A model generated the notes under the pieces. That model was not told the origin of the DNA. It saw nothing but the letters and a program-made list of their open reading frames with translations, and searched no databases. Below, in pieces: positions 1 to 7,494 of a stretch of DNA of 12,912 bases. The DNA lies in contig JBJFDC010000028.1 of NCBI GenBank assembly GCA_051889215.1, forward strand, positions 1 to 12,912, in the 5' to 3' direction. Each line of letters starts with the position of its first letter. Position 1 is the first letter of the stretch. This DNA comes from UMGS1470 sp051889215. Its GTDB lineage: Bacteria; Bacillota; Clostridia; Christensenellales; UBA1242. A program made the position numbers and the translations under genes.

Positions 1-174
1 GATGTGACTTGTGCAATCGTCGACTCTCAAACTTCCAAAATAATCGTTGAAGAATTGGATAAGACATTCAATTTTTCCAATTCGCATAACGGAATTTGTT
101 TTTGCATTCCTGTTGATGCAATAAGCAGTGACTTGCTCACATTTTTAAACTTAAATGAGGTGAAACATGATTAA
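1..174 (+). CDS. PII-like signalling protein, 3' end only (5' cut by window edge)
   Basis: This is the last 57 codons of a gene that enters from the left edge and stops at TAA 172-174. I assign it to the PII (GlnB/GlnK-like) family because it lines up along its length with the C-terminal half of the next gene: a beta strand, a helix with alternating charged residues, and then an NGICFCIPV strand matching NGVCFCLPV next door. Canonical PII proteins are trimeric sensors of ATP/ADP and 2-oxoglutarate that bind transporters or enzymes. The part that would carry the T-loop lies outside the window, so ligand or partner specificity cannot be judged. The gene overlaps the following start codon by 8 bases (167-174), which implies translational coupling and probably paired function. 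Family assignment rests mainly on the resemblance to its neighbour. Confidence 0.7.
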   Translation, partial: DVTCAIVDSQTSKIIVEELDKTFNFSNSHNGICFCIPVDAISSDLLTFLNLNEVKHD

Positions 175-541
175 AGAAAAAATCAAAAGCATAAAAGAAG
201 AAAAAAAAGAAGATGTTGAAATGATTGTCGCCATGATAAACAGAGGTTATTCAGACTTTGTTATTGATGCTTCTCGCGATGCTGGTGCAACAGGTGCGAC
301 AGTCCTTTATGGAAGAAGTTCAATAAAAAAAGATGATGAATTTCTCAATGGCGTTCCACTTCAAGCAGAAAAAGAAATAATCCTGATTTTGGTCAAAAAA
401 TCTTTGAGAAAAAAAGTCATGCAAGAAATAAGCAAAAGAACGCACCTTCAAGAAAGAGGAAACGGGGTATGCTTTTGTTTGCCGGTAAGTCAGGTTATGG
501 GACTCACGCCATTTGAAAAAAAGTCTTTAAAAAACAAATAG
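167..541 (+). CDS. PII-family (GlnB/GlnK-like) regulatory protein
   Basis: A 124-residue protein with the PII core. After a charged, Lys/Glu-rich leader of about 18 residues comes strand 1 (VEMIVAMINRGYSD), a helix, and the DAGATGATVLYGR turn at residues 38-50, which resembles the GxTGxTV segment of PII. The T-loop follows (about 50-66), short and without the uridylylated Tyr of GlnB, and then strand EKEIILILV and a C-terminal NGVCFCLPV strand. PII proteins bind adenine nucleotides and 2-oxoglutarate and gate transporters or enzymes in the cytoplasm. The form with a GATGAT segment and a short T-loop resembles PII proteins that, as I recall, sit beside membrane proteins such as DUF1538 transporters in Clostridia; no such partner is visible here. 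The start at 167 is supported by GAGGTG just upstream and by overlap with the previous gene. ATG 221 (residue 19), nearer the usual PII N-terminus, is an alternative. Confidence 0.82.
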   Translation: MIKEKIKSIKEEKKEDVEMIVAMINRGYSDFVIDASRDAGATGATVLYGRSSIKKDDEFLNGVPLQAEKEIILILVKKSLRKKVMQEISKRTHLQERGNGVCFCLPVSQVMGLTPFEKKSLKNK

Positions 542-597
542 TCATAACCGTGGAATATCCTTCATAAAGTAAATTAGTAATTATTTTGGAGGATAGA

Positions 598-1011
598 ATG
601 AGAAGATCAAAAACGATTTCCGCGCCACGCGAACACAAAGACAGAAGTTTTTTGCTCGCAATAATCAAAGGTTCTCTGATTGCACTATGCATATCACTTG
701 TTGGAATTTTAATATTTGCTTTTATTCTCAAATTCGCAAGCATATCTGATGGGGCAATAAGACCAATAAATCAAATCATAAAAGGGATTAGCGTGCTTGT
801 TGGCGTGTTTGTCGCCATGAGAAAAGTTGACAAAATGGGACTTGTTGGTGGATTGCTCATTGGACTCATTTATACGATTATTGCATTTGTGGTTTTTTCA
901 ATTTTGGACGGAAATTTTCAATTCAATTTGACACTTCTCAACGACATTCTATTCGGTTCAATCATGGGTGCGATTTGCGGAATTATTGCTGTGAATGTGA
1001 AAAGAAGATAG
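598..1011 (+). CDS. TIGR04086/YrzE-type four-helix membrane protein
   Basis: A 137-residue integral membrane protein of unknown function. After a basic N-terminus (about residues 1-17) there are four hydrophobic segments at roughly 20-46, 58-75, 81-103 and 112-133, with glycine-rich packing (GLVGGLLIGL, FGSIMGAICGII) and a short basic tail NVKRR. Size, helix count and position directly before secD match the TIGR04086 family of Firmicutes (YrzE-like), which in Clostridia commonly lies between yajC and the SCIFF/secD genes. That neighbourhood hints at a link with membrane protein export, but no activity is established. ATG 598 is chosen because GGAGGAT (588-594) sits just upstream. An in-frame TTG at 586 lies before this Shine-Dalgarno sequence and is rejected. 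I see no convincing promoter in the 56 bases before it, so it may be read through from the PII genes. Confidence 0.72.
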   Translation: MRRSKTISAPREHKDRSFLLAIIKGSLIALCISLVGILIFAFILKFASISDGAIRPINQIIKGISVLVGVFVAMRKVDKMGLVGGLLIGLIYTIIAFVVFSILDGNFQFNLTLLNDILFGSIMGAICGIIAVNVKRR

Positions 1012-1062
1012 ATATTTCAAACAAAAACAAATTTTTTTGCCTCTTGTTCTATAAAAAAATTT

Positions 1063-1098
1063 TTAGTCAATATTTTATTTGTATAATTTGTTGACTAA
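1063..1098. repeat. 8-bp perfect inverted repeat spanning the secD -35 region
   Basis: TTAGTCAA (1063-1070) and TTGACTAA (1091-1098) are perfect inverted copies separated by 20 A/T-rich bases. The right arm contains the -35 hexamer of the secD promoter. Two readings are possible: an operator for a dimeric regulator that would block RNA polymerase, or a weak intrinsic terminator of the upstream gene, since the right arm is followed by nine T residues (1099-1107). The stem has only two G/C pairs and the loop is long, so the terminator reading is weak. Confidence 0.4.
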
Positions 1099-1119
1099 TT
1101 TTTTTTTATTCCCTATAAT
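1091..1119 (+). promoter_or_regulatory. sigma-A-type promoter of secD-secF
   Basis: TTGACT (1091-1096) and a consensus TATAAT (1114-1119) are separated by exactly 17 bases, a near-perfect housekeeping promoter. Transcription would start near 1126, giving a leader of about 27 bases before secD with AAAGGGG at 1137-1143 as ribosome binding site. The -35 lies in the right arm of an inverted repeat. Confidence 0.8.
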
Positions 1120-1152
1120 TTTAAACATAGCGTAATAAAGGGGCTTTCTTTG

Positions 1153-2460
1153 ATGAGAAGAAAAAAGAATATTTCAATAAGGAATTTTATCGCAATGGCA
1201 GTGCTGGCAGTGATCGGCATTTTGCTTTGCGTGCTTTCATTTCCAATTCCTTTCACCGATTATGACTATCAAGGGTTTGCAAGATCAATCAGTCTTGGCC
1301 TTGACCTAAAAGGTGGCATGGAAGCGGTTTATGAAGCAAAAAGCACAAAAGAGGGTATTTCAACAAGCGATGCAATCTCTGGCACAATTGAGAGATTGCA
1401 AGAACTTTTGACATCTGAAGGATACTCTGAAGCAACCGTCACAACAGAAGGAACAAACAGAATTCGTGTTGAAGTTCCAGATGTTTCTGACCCAAGCGAA
1501 GTGCTGGATTTGTTGGGGACACCCGCTCGTCTTGCAATCAGAAAAGAAAAAGACGTGACCGCAAAAGCATATATCACTGGCGACAACATCAAAAATGTTG
1601 AAAGCGGATATAACAGTCAATCAGGTGAATGGGGCGTTTCGATTGAGTTTGATGCTGAAGGCACAAAAATATTTAGAGAACTCAGTGAAGAACTATATGA
1701 GTCAAAACAACCAATTTACATCTATCTTGGAGAAGATGAAGAACCTTTCTCTTCACCAACTTTCAGCAGCGTTATTTCAGACGGAAAAACATTTATATCT
1801 GGTTCGATGAGCACAGAGCAAGCAGCAAAAGAATATGCGCTAAAAATCAAGAGCGGAACATTTGACACAGAACTGACATTGCTATCATCATCAACAGTCA
1901 GTGCAACACTGGGTTCTGATGCACTCAAATATGGAATTATCGCGGGCTTTGTTGGTTTGATTTTGATTTTTGCTTTTATGATTTTTGTTTATCGTGATTT
2001 CGGAATTATCGCAAGTTTCTCACTCGTGTTCTACTTGATTTTGATGGTGTTCTTCTTGCAAGCAATTCCATTTGTTCAACTGACTCTTCCTGGCATTGCT
2101 GGAATTATTCTCAGTTTGGGAATGGCAGTGGACGCAAACGTCATTATCTTTGAAAGAATAAAAGATGAATATAGACAGGGCAAACGCATTCAAAATTGCG
2201 TTCAAGCAGGTTTCAAAAAAGCCCTCCTTGCCATTGTTGACTCAAACGTGACAACACTCATCGCATCAGTTGTTCTCTACATTTTGGGAACAGGCGCTGT
2301 CAAGGGTTTTGCTGTGACACTCTTTTTGGGAATCATTCTCTCAATGGTGACATCTTTGCTCCTCACAAGACTCTTTGTTAAATGGTATATGAACATCAAC
2401 TCGACAAATCCAAAAAGACTCAACTTAAAAAGGGGGAAAGACGTAAATGAACTCGGTTAA
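1153..2460 (+). CDS. secD: protein translocase subunit SecD
   Basis: SecD is an RND-superfamily membrane protein that, with SecF, uses the proton-motive force to pull and release polypeptides on the outer face of the SecYEG channel. The 435-residue product has a first transmembrane helix (about 11-30), the SecD signature LGLDLKGG (48-55), and a large extracytoplasmic P1 domain of about 200 residues. The VSATLG signature (249-254) follows, then five more helices (about 257-420) that include the conserved AVDANVIIFERI motif with Asp327. It is much shorter than E. coli SecD (615 residues), as is normal for Clostridia. ATG 1153 is preferred; the TTG codon at 1150 immediately before it is in frame, so the start could differ by one residue. 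The 3' end overlaps secF by 14 bases, which implies coupled translation in equal amounts. Confidence 0.96.
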   Translation: MRRKKNISIRNFIAMAVLAVIGILLCVLSFPIPFTDYDYQGFARSISLGLDLKGGMEAVYEAKSTKEGISTSDAISGTIERLQELLTSEGYSEATVTTEGTNRIRVEVPDVSDPSEVLDLLGTPARLAIRKEKDVTAKAYITGDNIKNVESGYNSQSGEWGVSIEFDAEGTKIFRELSEELYESKQPIYIYLGEDEEPFSSPTFSSVISDGKTFISGSMSTEQAAKEYALKIKSGTFDTELTLLSSSTVSATLGSDALKYGIIAGFVGLILIFAFMIFVYRDFGIIASFSLVFYLILMVFFLQAIPFVQLTLPGIAGIILSLGMAVDANVIIFERIKDEYRQGKRIQNCVQAGFKKALLAIVDSNVTTLIASVVLYILGTGAVKGFAVTLFLGIILSMVTSLLLTRLFVKWYMNINSTNPKRLNLKRGKDVNELG

Positions 2461-3547
2461 GAAAAACAAAACCTCTTTTGACGAAAAACTTCACAGCTTA
2501 AAACTCAATGTCACAAAAAGAAGATTGATTTGGCTTTTAATTCCAGTTGCCATCATTCTTGTTGGAGTAATTCTTGTTTCAACAATCGGTTTCAATCTTG
2601 GCATTGACTTCACAGGCGGAACAATAATAAATGTCGTTCCAAATGAAATTGACATTTCTGACTCAAATAATTATCAACAAGTCACGAATGACATTGAAGC
2701 AGTGTTAAGTGAATATGGGCTCAAATCAACACAATTCCAAATTGTTGAAAACGACCAAGGACAAGCAGTTTCAGTTCGCTTTCAAGATAAATCCGGTGCT
2801 GACGAAAAAGAAATGAATGTCCTCATCAACGACAAAATCATTCCTGCTCTATATGAAAAATTTGGAATGGACAAAACTGATGACAGATTTGCAAATTACG
2901 TTCAAGCATCAGATAGAATTGGCGCGACTTCAAGCAGTGAACTTTTGCTCAAAGCACTCATTGCAATCATGGCATCAATCGTGCTTATCTTGATTTACAT
3001 CGCAATTCGTTTTGAAGTTGCAAGCGGACTTAGTGCGATTGTTGCATTGTTCAGCGATGTTTTGGTCACTTGCTCAATAGTCCTCATGTGCAGAATTCAA
3101 ATCAACACAACTTTCATCGCAGCACTCATCACAATAATTGGTTATTCAATCAACAACACAATCATCATTTTTGACAGAGTTAGAGAACTCAGAAAACTCG
3201 ATGAAAACAAGGGAAAATCAAATGAGGAAATCGCAAATATGGCTGTAAGTCAGTCATTTGCAAGAACTCTCAACACAACAATAACAACTTTGGTTGCAGT
3301 TTTGCTTCTTGCAATCATTGGCGTTCCTTCAGTCAGAGAATTCGTCATTCCAATCATCATTGGACTTTTGTCGGGCGTTTATTCTTCATTGTTTGTTTCA
3401 CCAAACCTTTGGGCATTGATGTATAGGGAACGCGCAAAGAAAAACAAAGGCATCAAAACAAAAGGCAAGAAAGACGCAAAAGTGCAAGAAGATGTTGAAC
3501 CCGAAATTCAACCCGAAGTTGAAACAACTGAACCCGCAGAAAATTAA
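2447..3547 (+). CDS. secF: protein translocase subunit SecF
   Basis: The partner of SecD in the proton-driven accessory complex of the Sec translocon. The 366-residue protein shows a cytoplasmic N-terminus, a first helix (about 28-47), the SecF signature LGIDFTGG (51-58), a short extracytoplasmic domain, and the SDRIGAT segment, equivalent to the VGPxxG region of the family. Five further helices include the GYSINNTIIIFDRVRE motif, typical of SecF helix 4. The last 40 or so residues form a cytoplasmic tail, first Lys-rich and then Glu/Pro-rich (EDVEPEIQPEVETTEPAEN), which is not part of the conserved fold. Translation starts at ATG 2447 inside the end of secD, behind the purine run AAAAAGGGGGAAAG. 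SecD and SecF are separate genes here rather than the SecDF fusion of Bacillus. A terminator follows 5 bases after the stop codon. Confidence 0.96.
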   Translation: MNSVKKNKTSFDEKLHSLKLNVTKRRLIWLLIPVAIILVGVILVSTIGFNLGIDFTGGTIINVVPNEIDISDSNNYQQVTNDIEAVLSEYGLKSTQFQIVENDQGQAVSVRFQDKSGADEKEMNVLINDKIIPALYEKFGMDKTDDRFANYVQASDRIGATSSSELLLKALIAIMASIVLILIYIAIRFEVASGLSAIVALFSDVLVTCSIVLMCRIQINTTFIAALITIIGYSINNTIIIFDRVRELRKLDENKGKSNEEIANMAVSQSFARTLNTTITTLVAVLLLAIIGVPSVREFVIPIIIGLLSGVYSSLFVSPNLWALMYRERAKKNKGIKTKGKKDAKVQEDVEPEIQPEVETTEPAEN

Positions 3548-3552
3548 AATTT

Positions 3553-3581
3553 AAAAAATGCTTGGCAACAAGCATTTTTTT
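3553..3581 (+). terminator. intrinsic terminator of secD-secF
   Basis: ATGCTTG-type stem: AAAAAATGCTTG (3553-3564), tetraloop GCAA, then CAAGCATTTTTT (3569-3580) and one more T. The A-rich left flank and the run of seven T residues give a classical Rho-independent terminator, which could also work on the opposite strand. Confidence 0.9.
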
Positions 3582-3582
3582 G

Positions 3583-3611
3583 TTGTCTAAAACAAAATGA
3601 TTTGTTAAACT
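3583..3611 (+). promoter_or_regulatory. extended -10 promoter of recJ-hemZ
   Basis: TTGTCT (3583-3588), a 17-base spacer, and TAAACT (3606-3611) preceded by TGT (extended -10). Transcription would begin near 3618, immediately before AAGGG (3620-3624). The -10 block TGTTAAACT is identical to that in the ftsK promoter. Confidence 0.6.
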
Positions 3612-3648
3612 GAAATCATAAGGGTTGCCTTCATGGCAAAAGTTGATT

Positions 3649-6027
3649 ATGAAAATACAAAAAAAATTTAACGCACACTATGATGAGGTGCGAATTTGTG
3701 AATATGCAAAACTATTCAATTTGGATAAAAAGATAATTGAACTTCTTTTTTTGCATGGTTTGCATGAAAAACAAGATATTGAAAAATTTTTAAATCCAAG
3801 CAAAAGTGATTTTCTTGACCCATTCATGCTGTCTGGAATGAAAGAAGGGGTTGATAGGATAAACACGGCGATAAAAAATCGAGAAAAAATCCTTATATTT
3901 GGTGATTATGATGTCGATGGAATATCCGCCACTGCAATAATGATAAAAACCTTCAAAAAGTTTGGACTCGATGTGAACTATTATCTTCCAAACAGATTTA
4001 TTGACGGATATGGACTGACAAAGGACTCAGCAAAAAAAGTTGTTGACCTGTTTCACCCAAATTTGATTATAACTGTTGACTGTGGCATAACATGTGTGCA
4101 AGAGGTCGAATACATCAAATCCATGGGAATCGATGTGATTGTCACAGACCACCATGAACTTGATGAAAGAACGCCAAACACAATTTGCATAAATCCAAAA
4201 ATTCCAAATCAAGAATATCCATTTTCTGGACTTTGCGGGGCGGGAGTCGCCTACAAAATTGCACAAGCGCTTCTTAAAGATGAGTGTGATGACGAACTTT
4301 TGGCCATTTGCGCCGTCGCGACAATAGCGGACATTGTGCCTTTAATCAATGAAAATAGGGCAATCGTTCATTTTGGACTCAAATGCATGCATGCACTTCC
4401 AAAAGGTTTGAAAGCAATATTCAAAGAGAATAAAATTGATATAAACAATGCCAATTCAACTGACATTTCTTTCAAAGTTTCCCCAAAACTCAATGCAAGC
4501 GGAAGAATGGGCGAAGCAAATGACAGTCTGAAGCTTTATCTCGAAAAAGACAATGAAAAAATCAAGACAATTCTTGAAAAAATAAACATCCACAACAAGC
4601 GCAGACAAGAACTGTGTTCGTCAATGTATGACGATTGTCTAAATATGCTTAAAGACAAAAAAATGTGCGACCAAAAATGCATAATTTTGTCATCAGAAAA
4701 ATGGGACAGCGGCATTCTTGGAATTATTGCTGCAAGACTTGTTGACAAATTCCATAGACCCGCATTTCTTTTTGCCGAAAGTGACGGAATTCTCAAAGGT
4801 TCAGGACGCAGTATCGACGACATTAATATTCATGACATTTTGATGAGCAGCGGCGACCTTTTGACAACTTTTGGCGGACATTCAATGGCAGCAGGTCTGA
4901 GCTTAAAAAAAGAAAATTTCGAAGAATTTAAAGAACGCGTAAAAAATTTTATTGACCAAAATGTCAATGACAAAATTTTCCATTCGATAAATTATTATGA
5001 CTTGGATTTATGCGAACAAGATATTAATGAAACATTTATAAAACAACTCGAACTTCTTGAACCTTTTGGCTGTGCAAATCCAAAGCCATATTTTAAAATG
5101 AGCGCCAAAAACTTAACCATTCAGCCATTAAAGAATTTCAAAAATCATGCAAATTTTTGTTATAAAAATCTAAAACTTATTTGCTTCAACTATATTGATA
5201 AGATTGATTACATCAATTTTTCAAAAGAATATAGCGTTGTGTTTGAATTCCAGCAGGCGTTTTCAAAAAAAGAATTCAAAGGACTGATAAAATATTTTGA
5301 TTTTTCTGAAATTCCAACAAATCAAATTGAACAATTTGTTTCAGCTTCACCAATCAATCAGTTTTCAGGGCAACAAATCAACATGGCACCAATCAATTTT
5401 TATCGAGAAAAAGACCTTGCTTCAATCGTTCTTGATTCGTCTTCAACAGCATTTGGAACTTTATTTGTTTGTTATAATCTCAAAACTTATATTGATTTTT
5501 TCACAAATTACGAAACCAAAATGATTGAGCAATTTTATTTGTTTGACATGGAAAACAACGGGGGATTCAATTCAATTATCCTTGCGCCAAATTCAACTGA
5601 ATGTTTTTGCAACTATAATAAAATTGTTTTTCTTGATTCTCTCATTTCATCAAACTTTTTAAACTTTTCGGACTCAACAGTTTATGCACCCGCAGAAAGC
5701 AAATTCCGCATGAATTTCATGGATAGAATTGAGTTCTCACGAGAAAAATTTGCCGAGGTTTTTGGCGCAATAAAAAGTCTTGAAAAAACATCATTTGTAA
5801 GCGAATCAAAATATCTTCAAGCAGTTCAAAAATACATCAAAAAGAAAGTTTCCTACAATATGTTGCGCTTTGTTGTTTTGGTGTTTGAAGAACTTGGAAT
5901 TTTGAGCAAACAAAAATGTGATTTTGGGTTTTATTATATTGTCAACAATGTCAAATCACGACTTGAAAACTCTTCGATTTATAATCAAATGCAACTTTTG
6001 CATAAAACCACCAGGGGACACAAATGA
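3649..6027 (+). CDS. recJ: single-stranded-DNA-specific 5'-3' exonuclease RecJ
   Basis: RecJ degrades single-stranded DNA 5' to 3' in recombination, mismatch and base-excision repair. Numbered from ATG 3649 (792 residues), the DHH core shows GDYDVDG (85-91), VDCG (Asp144), TDHH (Asp167-His168-His169), the ATIADIVPL motif, and SGRMG near 284-288. The DHHA1 domain shows the GGH motif (409-411, followed by SMAAG), and then comes the nucleic-acid-binding OB region. The last 250 or so residues are the diverged C-terminal domain found in long Firmicutes RecJ (B. subtilis about 786 residues). The start is uncertain. TTG 3625 and TTG 3643 are in frame upstream, but AAGGG (3620-3624) abuts the first. 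The best-spaced ATG (3633) is in another frame and closes after 12 codons. The gene follows a terminator and overlaps hemZ by 4 bases (ATGA). Confidence 0.95.
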   Translation: MKIQKKFNAHYDEVRICEYAKLFNLDKKIIELLFLHGLHEKQDIEKFLNPSKSDFLDPFMLSGMKEGVDRINTAIKNREKILIFGDYDVDGISATAIMIKTFKKFGLDVNYYLPNRFIDGYGLTKDSAKKVVDLFHPNLIITVDCGITCVQEVEYIKSMGIDVIVTDHHELDERTPNTICINPKIPNQEYPFSGLCGAGVAYKIAQALLKDECDDELLAICAVATIADIVPLINENRAIVHFGLKCMHALPKGLKAIFKENKIDINNANSTDISFKVSPKLNASGRMGEANDSLKLYLEKDNEKIKTILEKINIHNKRRQELCSSMYDDCLNMLKDKKMCDQKCIILSSEKWDSGILGIIAARLVDKFHRPAFLFAESDGILKGSGRSIDDINIHDILMSSGDLLTTFGGHSMAAGLSLKKENFEEFKERVKNFIDQNVNDKIFHSINYYDLDLCEQDINETFIKQLELLEPFGCANPKPYFKMSAKNLTIQPLKNFKNHANFCYKNLKLICFNYIDKIDYINFSKEYSVVFEFQQAFSKKEFKGLIKYFDFSEIPTNQIEQFVSASPINQFSGQQINMAPINFYREKDLASIVLDSSSTAFGTLFVCYNLKTYIDFFTNYETKMIEQFYLFDMENNGGFNSIILAPNSTECFCNYNKIVFLDSLISSNFLNFSDSTVYAPAESKFRMNFMDRIEFSREKFAEVFGAIKSLEKTSFVSESKYLQAVQKYIKKKVSYNMLRFVVLVFEELGILSKQKCDFGFYYIVNNVKSRLENSSIYNQMQLLHKTTRGHK

Positions 6028-7442
6028 AATTAATAACAACACGACCTCAATTTGATAATGACCTAAAAGACGAAATACGCCTTTTCTTTCCCACCGAACA
6101 ATTTGAAACAGACGATGTCATTGTTGAACACTTTTCAAACTCTTTTGAAAAAATCACAGATATTTGTGTGATAAAAGTTGACGGTAAGGTTGTCGCAAAA
6201 GAAGAGGTCTCTTTTGATATGCCTCAAAAATGCACAAAACTTTATGAAACCAAACTTCTAAAACGCAACGCCAAATGTGCGGTATATCTCACCCTTTCAA
6301 AATGGCAAAACAAAACCATGCCTTGGGGAACTCTCACAGGAATTCGACCAACTCGACTTGCTCATGAATTAATTTCTGATGGTGTGCCAGAGCACCTCAT
6401 CAAAGAAACACTTATAAAATCATTTTATGTCAGTGAGAAAAAAGCAGAAATTGTTGCAAAAATAATAAAAAACCAACGTTGCATAATCAAAAATGACAAC
6501 CTCATTGACATTTATATCAACATTCCATTTTGTCCAACAAGATGCCAATATTGTTCGTTTATTTCATCTGAATATCATCGCGTTGAAAAGCAAATTCCGC
6601 AATTTGTTGATTGCCTTATTAAAGAAATTCGCGAAATGAAAAAACTCATTTTTCGCCGCGCCCTTGTCGTTCGAACAATTTATATTGGTGGAGGAACACC
6701 GACCTCGCTTTGTGCTGAAGATTTGTCAAGAATTCTTGACGAACTCAGTTATCCTGTCACAGAGTTCACTGTCGAATGCGGACGTCCTGACACAATAACA
6801 AAAGAAAAACTTGATGTTCTCAAAGCCCATGGCGTGACACGCATTTGCATCAATCCGCAATCATTCAACGACAAGACTTTGAAACAAATTGGAAGAAATC
6901 ACACAACAAAAGATATCATCAATGCATATGCACTTGCTCTGGGCTATGATTTTGTTGTTAATATGGACCTCATTGCCGGTCTTCCTGGAGAAAAGTTTTC
7001 TCATTTCAAAAAAACACTTGACTCAACACTTGAACTCGCCCCACAAAACATCACAATCCACACTCTTGCACTAAAAAATGGGGCAATACTCAAGACCCAA
7101 AACGAAACCAATCATTTTGACTCAGACATTGAAAAAATGGTTGATTATGGTTATAAAAAATTGTGCGAAAATGGCTATGTTCCATACTATATGTATCGCC
7201 AGAAATCAATGATAAACAATTTGGAAAACATCGGATATGCCGAACCCAACACAATCTGCCTTTTCAACATCGACACAATGGAAGAATCGTGCTCTGTGCT
7301 CGCATGCGGAGCGGGAGCAATTTCAAAACGCATCTTCAACCTCGAAAACCGAATTGAGCGTTCCGCAAACGTAAAAAATCTTGACGACTACATCAACCGC
7401 ATTGACGAAATGATTGAAAGAAAAAATAATTTGTTTAATTAG
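6024..7442 (+). CDS. hemZ: HemZ, radical-SAM oxygen-independent coproporphyrinogen III oxidase family
   Basis: A 472-residue radical-SAM enzyme of the HemN/HemZ family, whose characterised members oxidatively decarboxylate coproporphyrinogen III in anaerobic heme synthesis. The N-terminal 150 residues hold the HemZ-specific domain with the PWGTLTGIRPTRL block. The 4Fe-4S site is CPTRCQYC with Cys170, Cys174 and Cys177 (CxxxCxxC), followed by YIGGGTP (220-226), which contacts S-adenosylmethionine, and then a TIM-barrel region. The C-terminal part has the YYMYRQK and CGAGA blocks usual for HemZ. B. subtilis HemZ is slightly longer (about 500 residues). The start codon overlaps the recJ stop, with AGGGG (6013-6017) six bases upstream, so the two are co-translated. 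No other heme gene is in the window, so the true substrate is open; a related radical-SAM role is possible. Confidence 0.9.
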   Translation: MKLITTRPQFDNDLKDEIRLFFPTEQFETDDVIVEHFSNSFEKITDICVIKVDGKVVAKEEVSFDMPQKCTKLYETKLLKRNAKCAVYLTLSKWQNKTMPWGTLTGIRPTRLAHELISDGVPEHLIKETLIKSFYVSEKKAEIVAKIIKNQRCIIKNDNLIDIYINIPFCPTRCQYCSFISSEYHRVEKQIPQFVDCLIKEIREMKKLIFRRALVVRTIYIGGGTPTSLCAEDLSRILDELSYPVTEFTVECGRPDTITKEKLDVLKAHGVTRICINPQSFNDKTLKQIGRNHTTKDIINAYALALGYDFVVNMDLIAGLPGEKFSHFKKTLDSTLELAPQNITIHTLALKNGAILKTQNETNHFDSDIEKMVDYGYKKLCENGYVPYYMYRQKSMINNLENIGYAEPNTICLFNIDTMEESCSVLACGAGAISKRIFNLENRIERSANVKNLDDYINRIDEMIERKNNLFN

Positions 7443-7453
7443 CAAAATTATGC

Positions 7454-7482
7454 TTTACAATTTTGAAACGCTATGATATACT
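7454..7482 (+). promoter_or_regulatory. strong extended -10 promoter of rpsO-pnp
   Basis: TTTACA (7454-7459), 17-base spacer, TATACT (7477-7482) preceded by TGA (extended -10). Transcription would start around 7489, just before the structured leader. The -35 hexamer sits at the edge of a small inverted repeat, CAAAATT (7443-7449) and AATTTTG (7459-7465). That repeat has no T run after it, so it is unlikely to terminate hemZ. Confidence 0.75.
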
Positions 7483-7494
7483 TGCAAAGTCCTT

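Noticed and set aside
586..600. TTG at 586 as the start of the small membrane protein
   Set aside because: The Shine-Dalgarno sequence GGAGGAT at 588-594 would lie inside the coding region; ATG 598 is correctly spaced from it.
3625..3648. TTG 3625 or TTG 3643 as the recJ start
   Set aside because: AAGGG directly abuts TTG 3625 with no spacer, and TTG 3643 has no Shine-Dalgarno sequence. ATG 3649 gives a natural MKIQKKF N-terminus, though none of the three is certain.
5297..5524. Small + strand frames inside recJ, hemZ and pnp (for example 5297-5524, 6889-7074, 8172-8555)
   Set aside because: They lie wholly inside well-supported genes in other frames, lack ribosome binding sites and encode low-complexity Phe/Leu/Gln/Ser-rich strings.
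7443..7465. CAAAATT/AATTTTG inverted repeat as a terminator of hemZ
   Set aside because: The stem is short and has only one G/C pair, it overlaps the rpsO -35 and is followed by AAACG rather than a T run.
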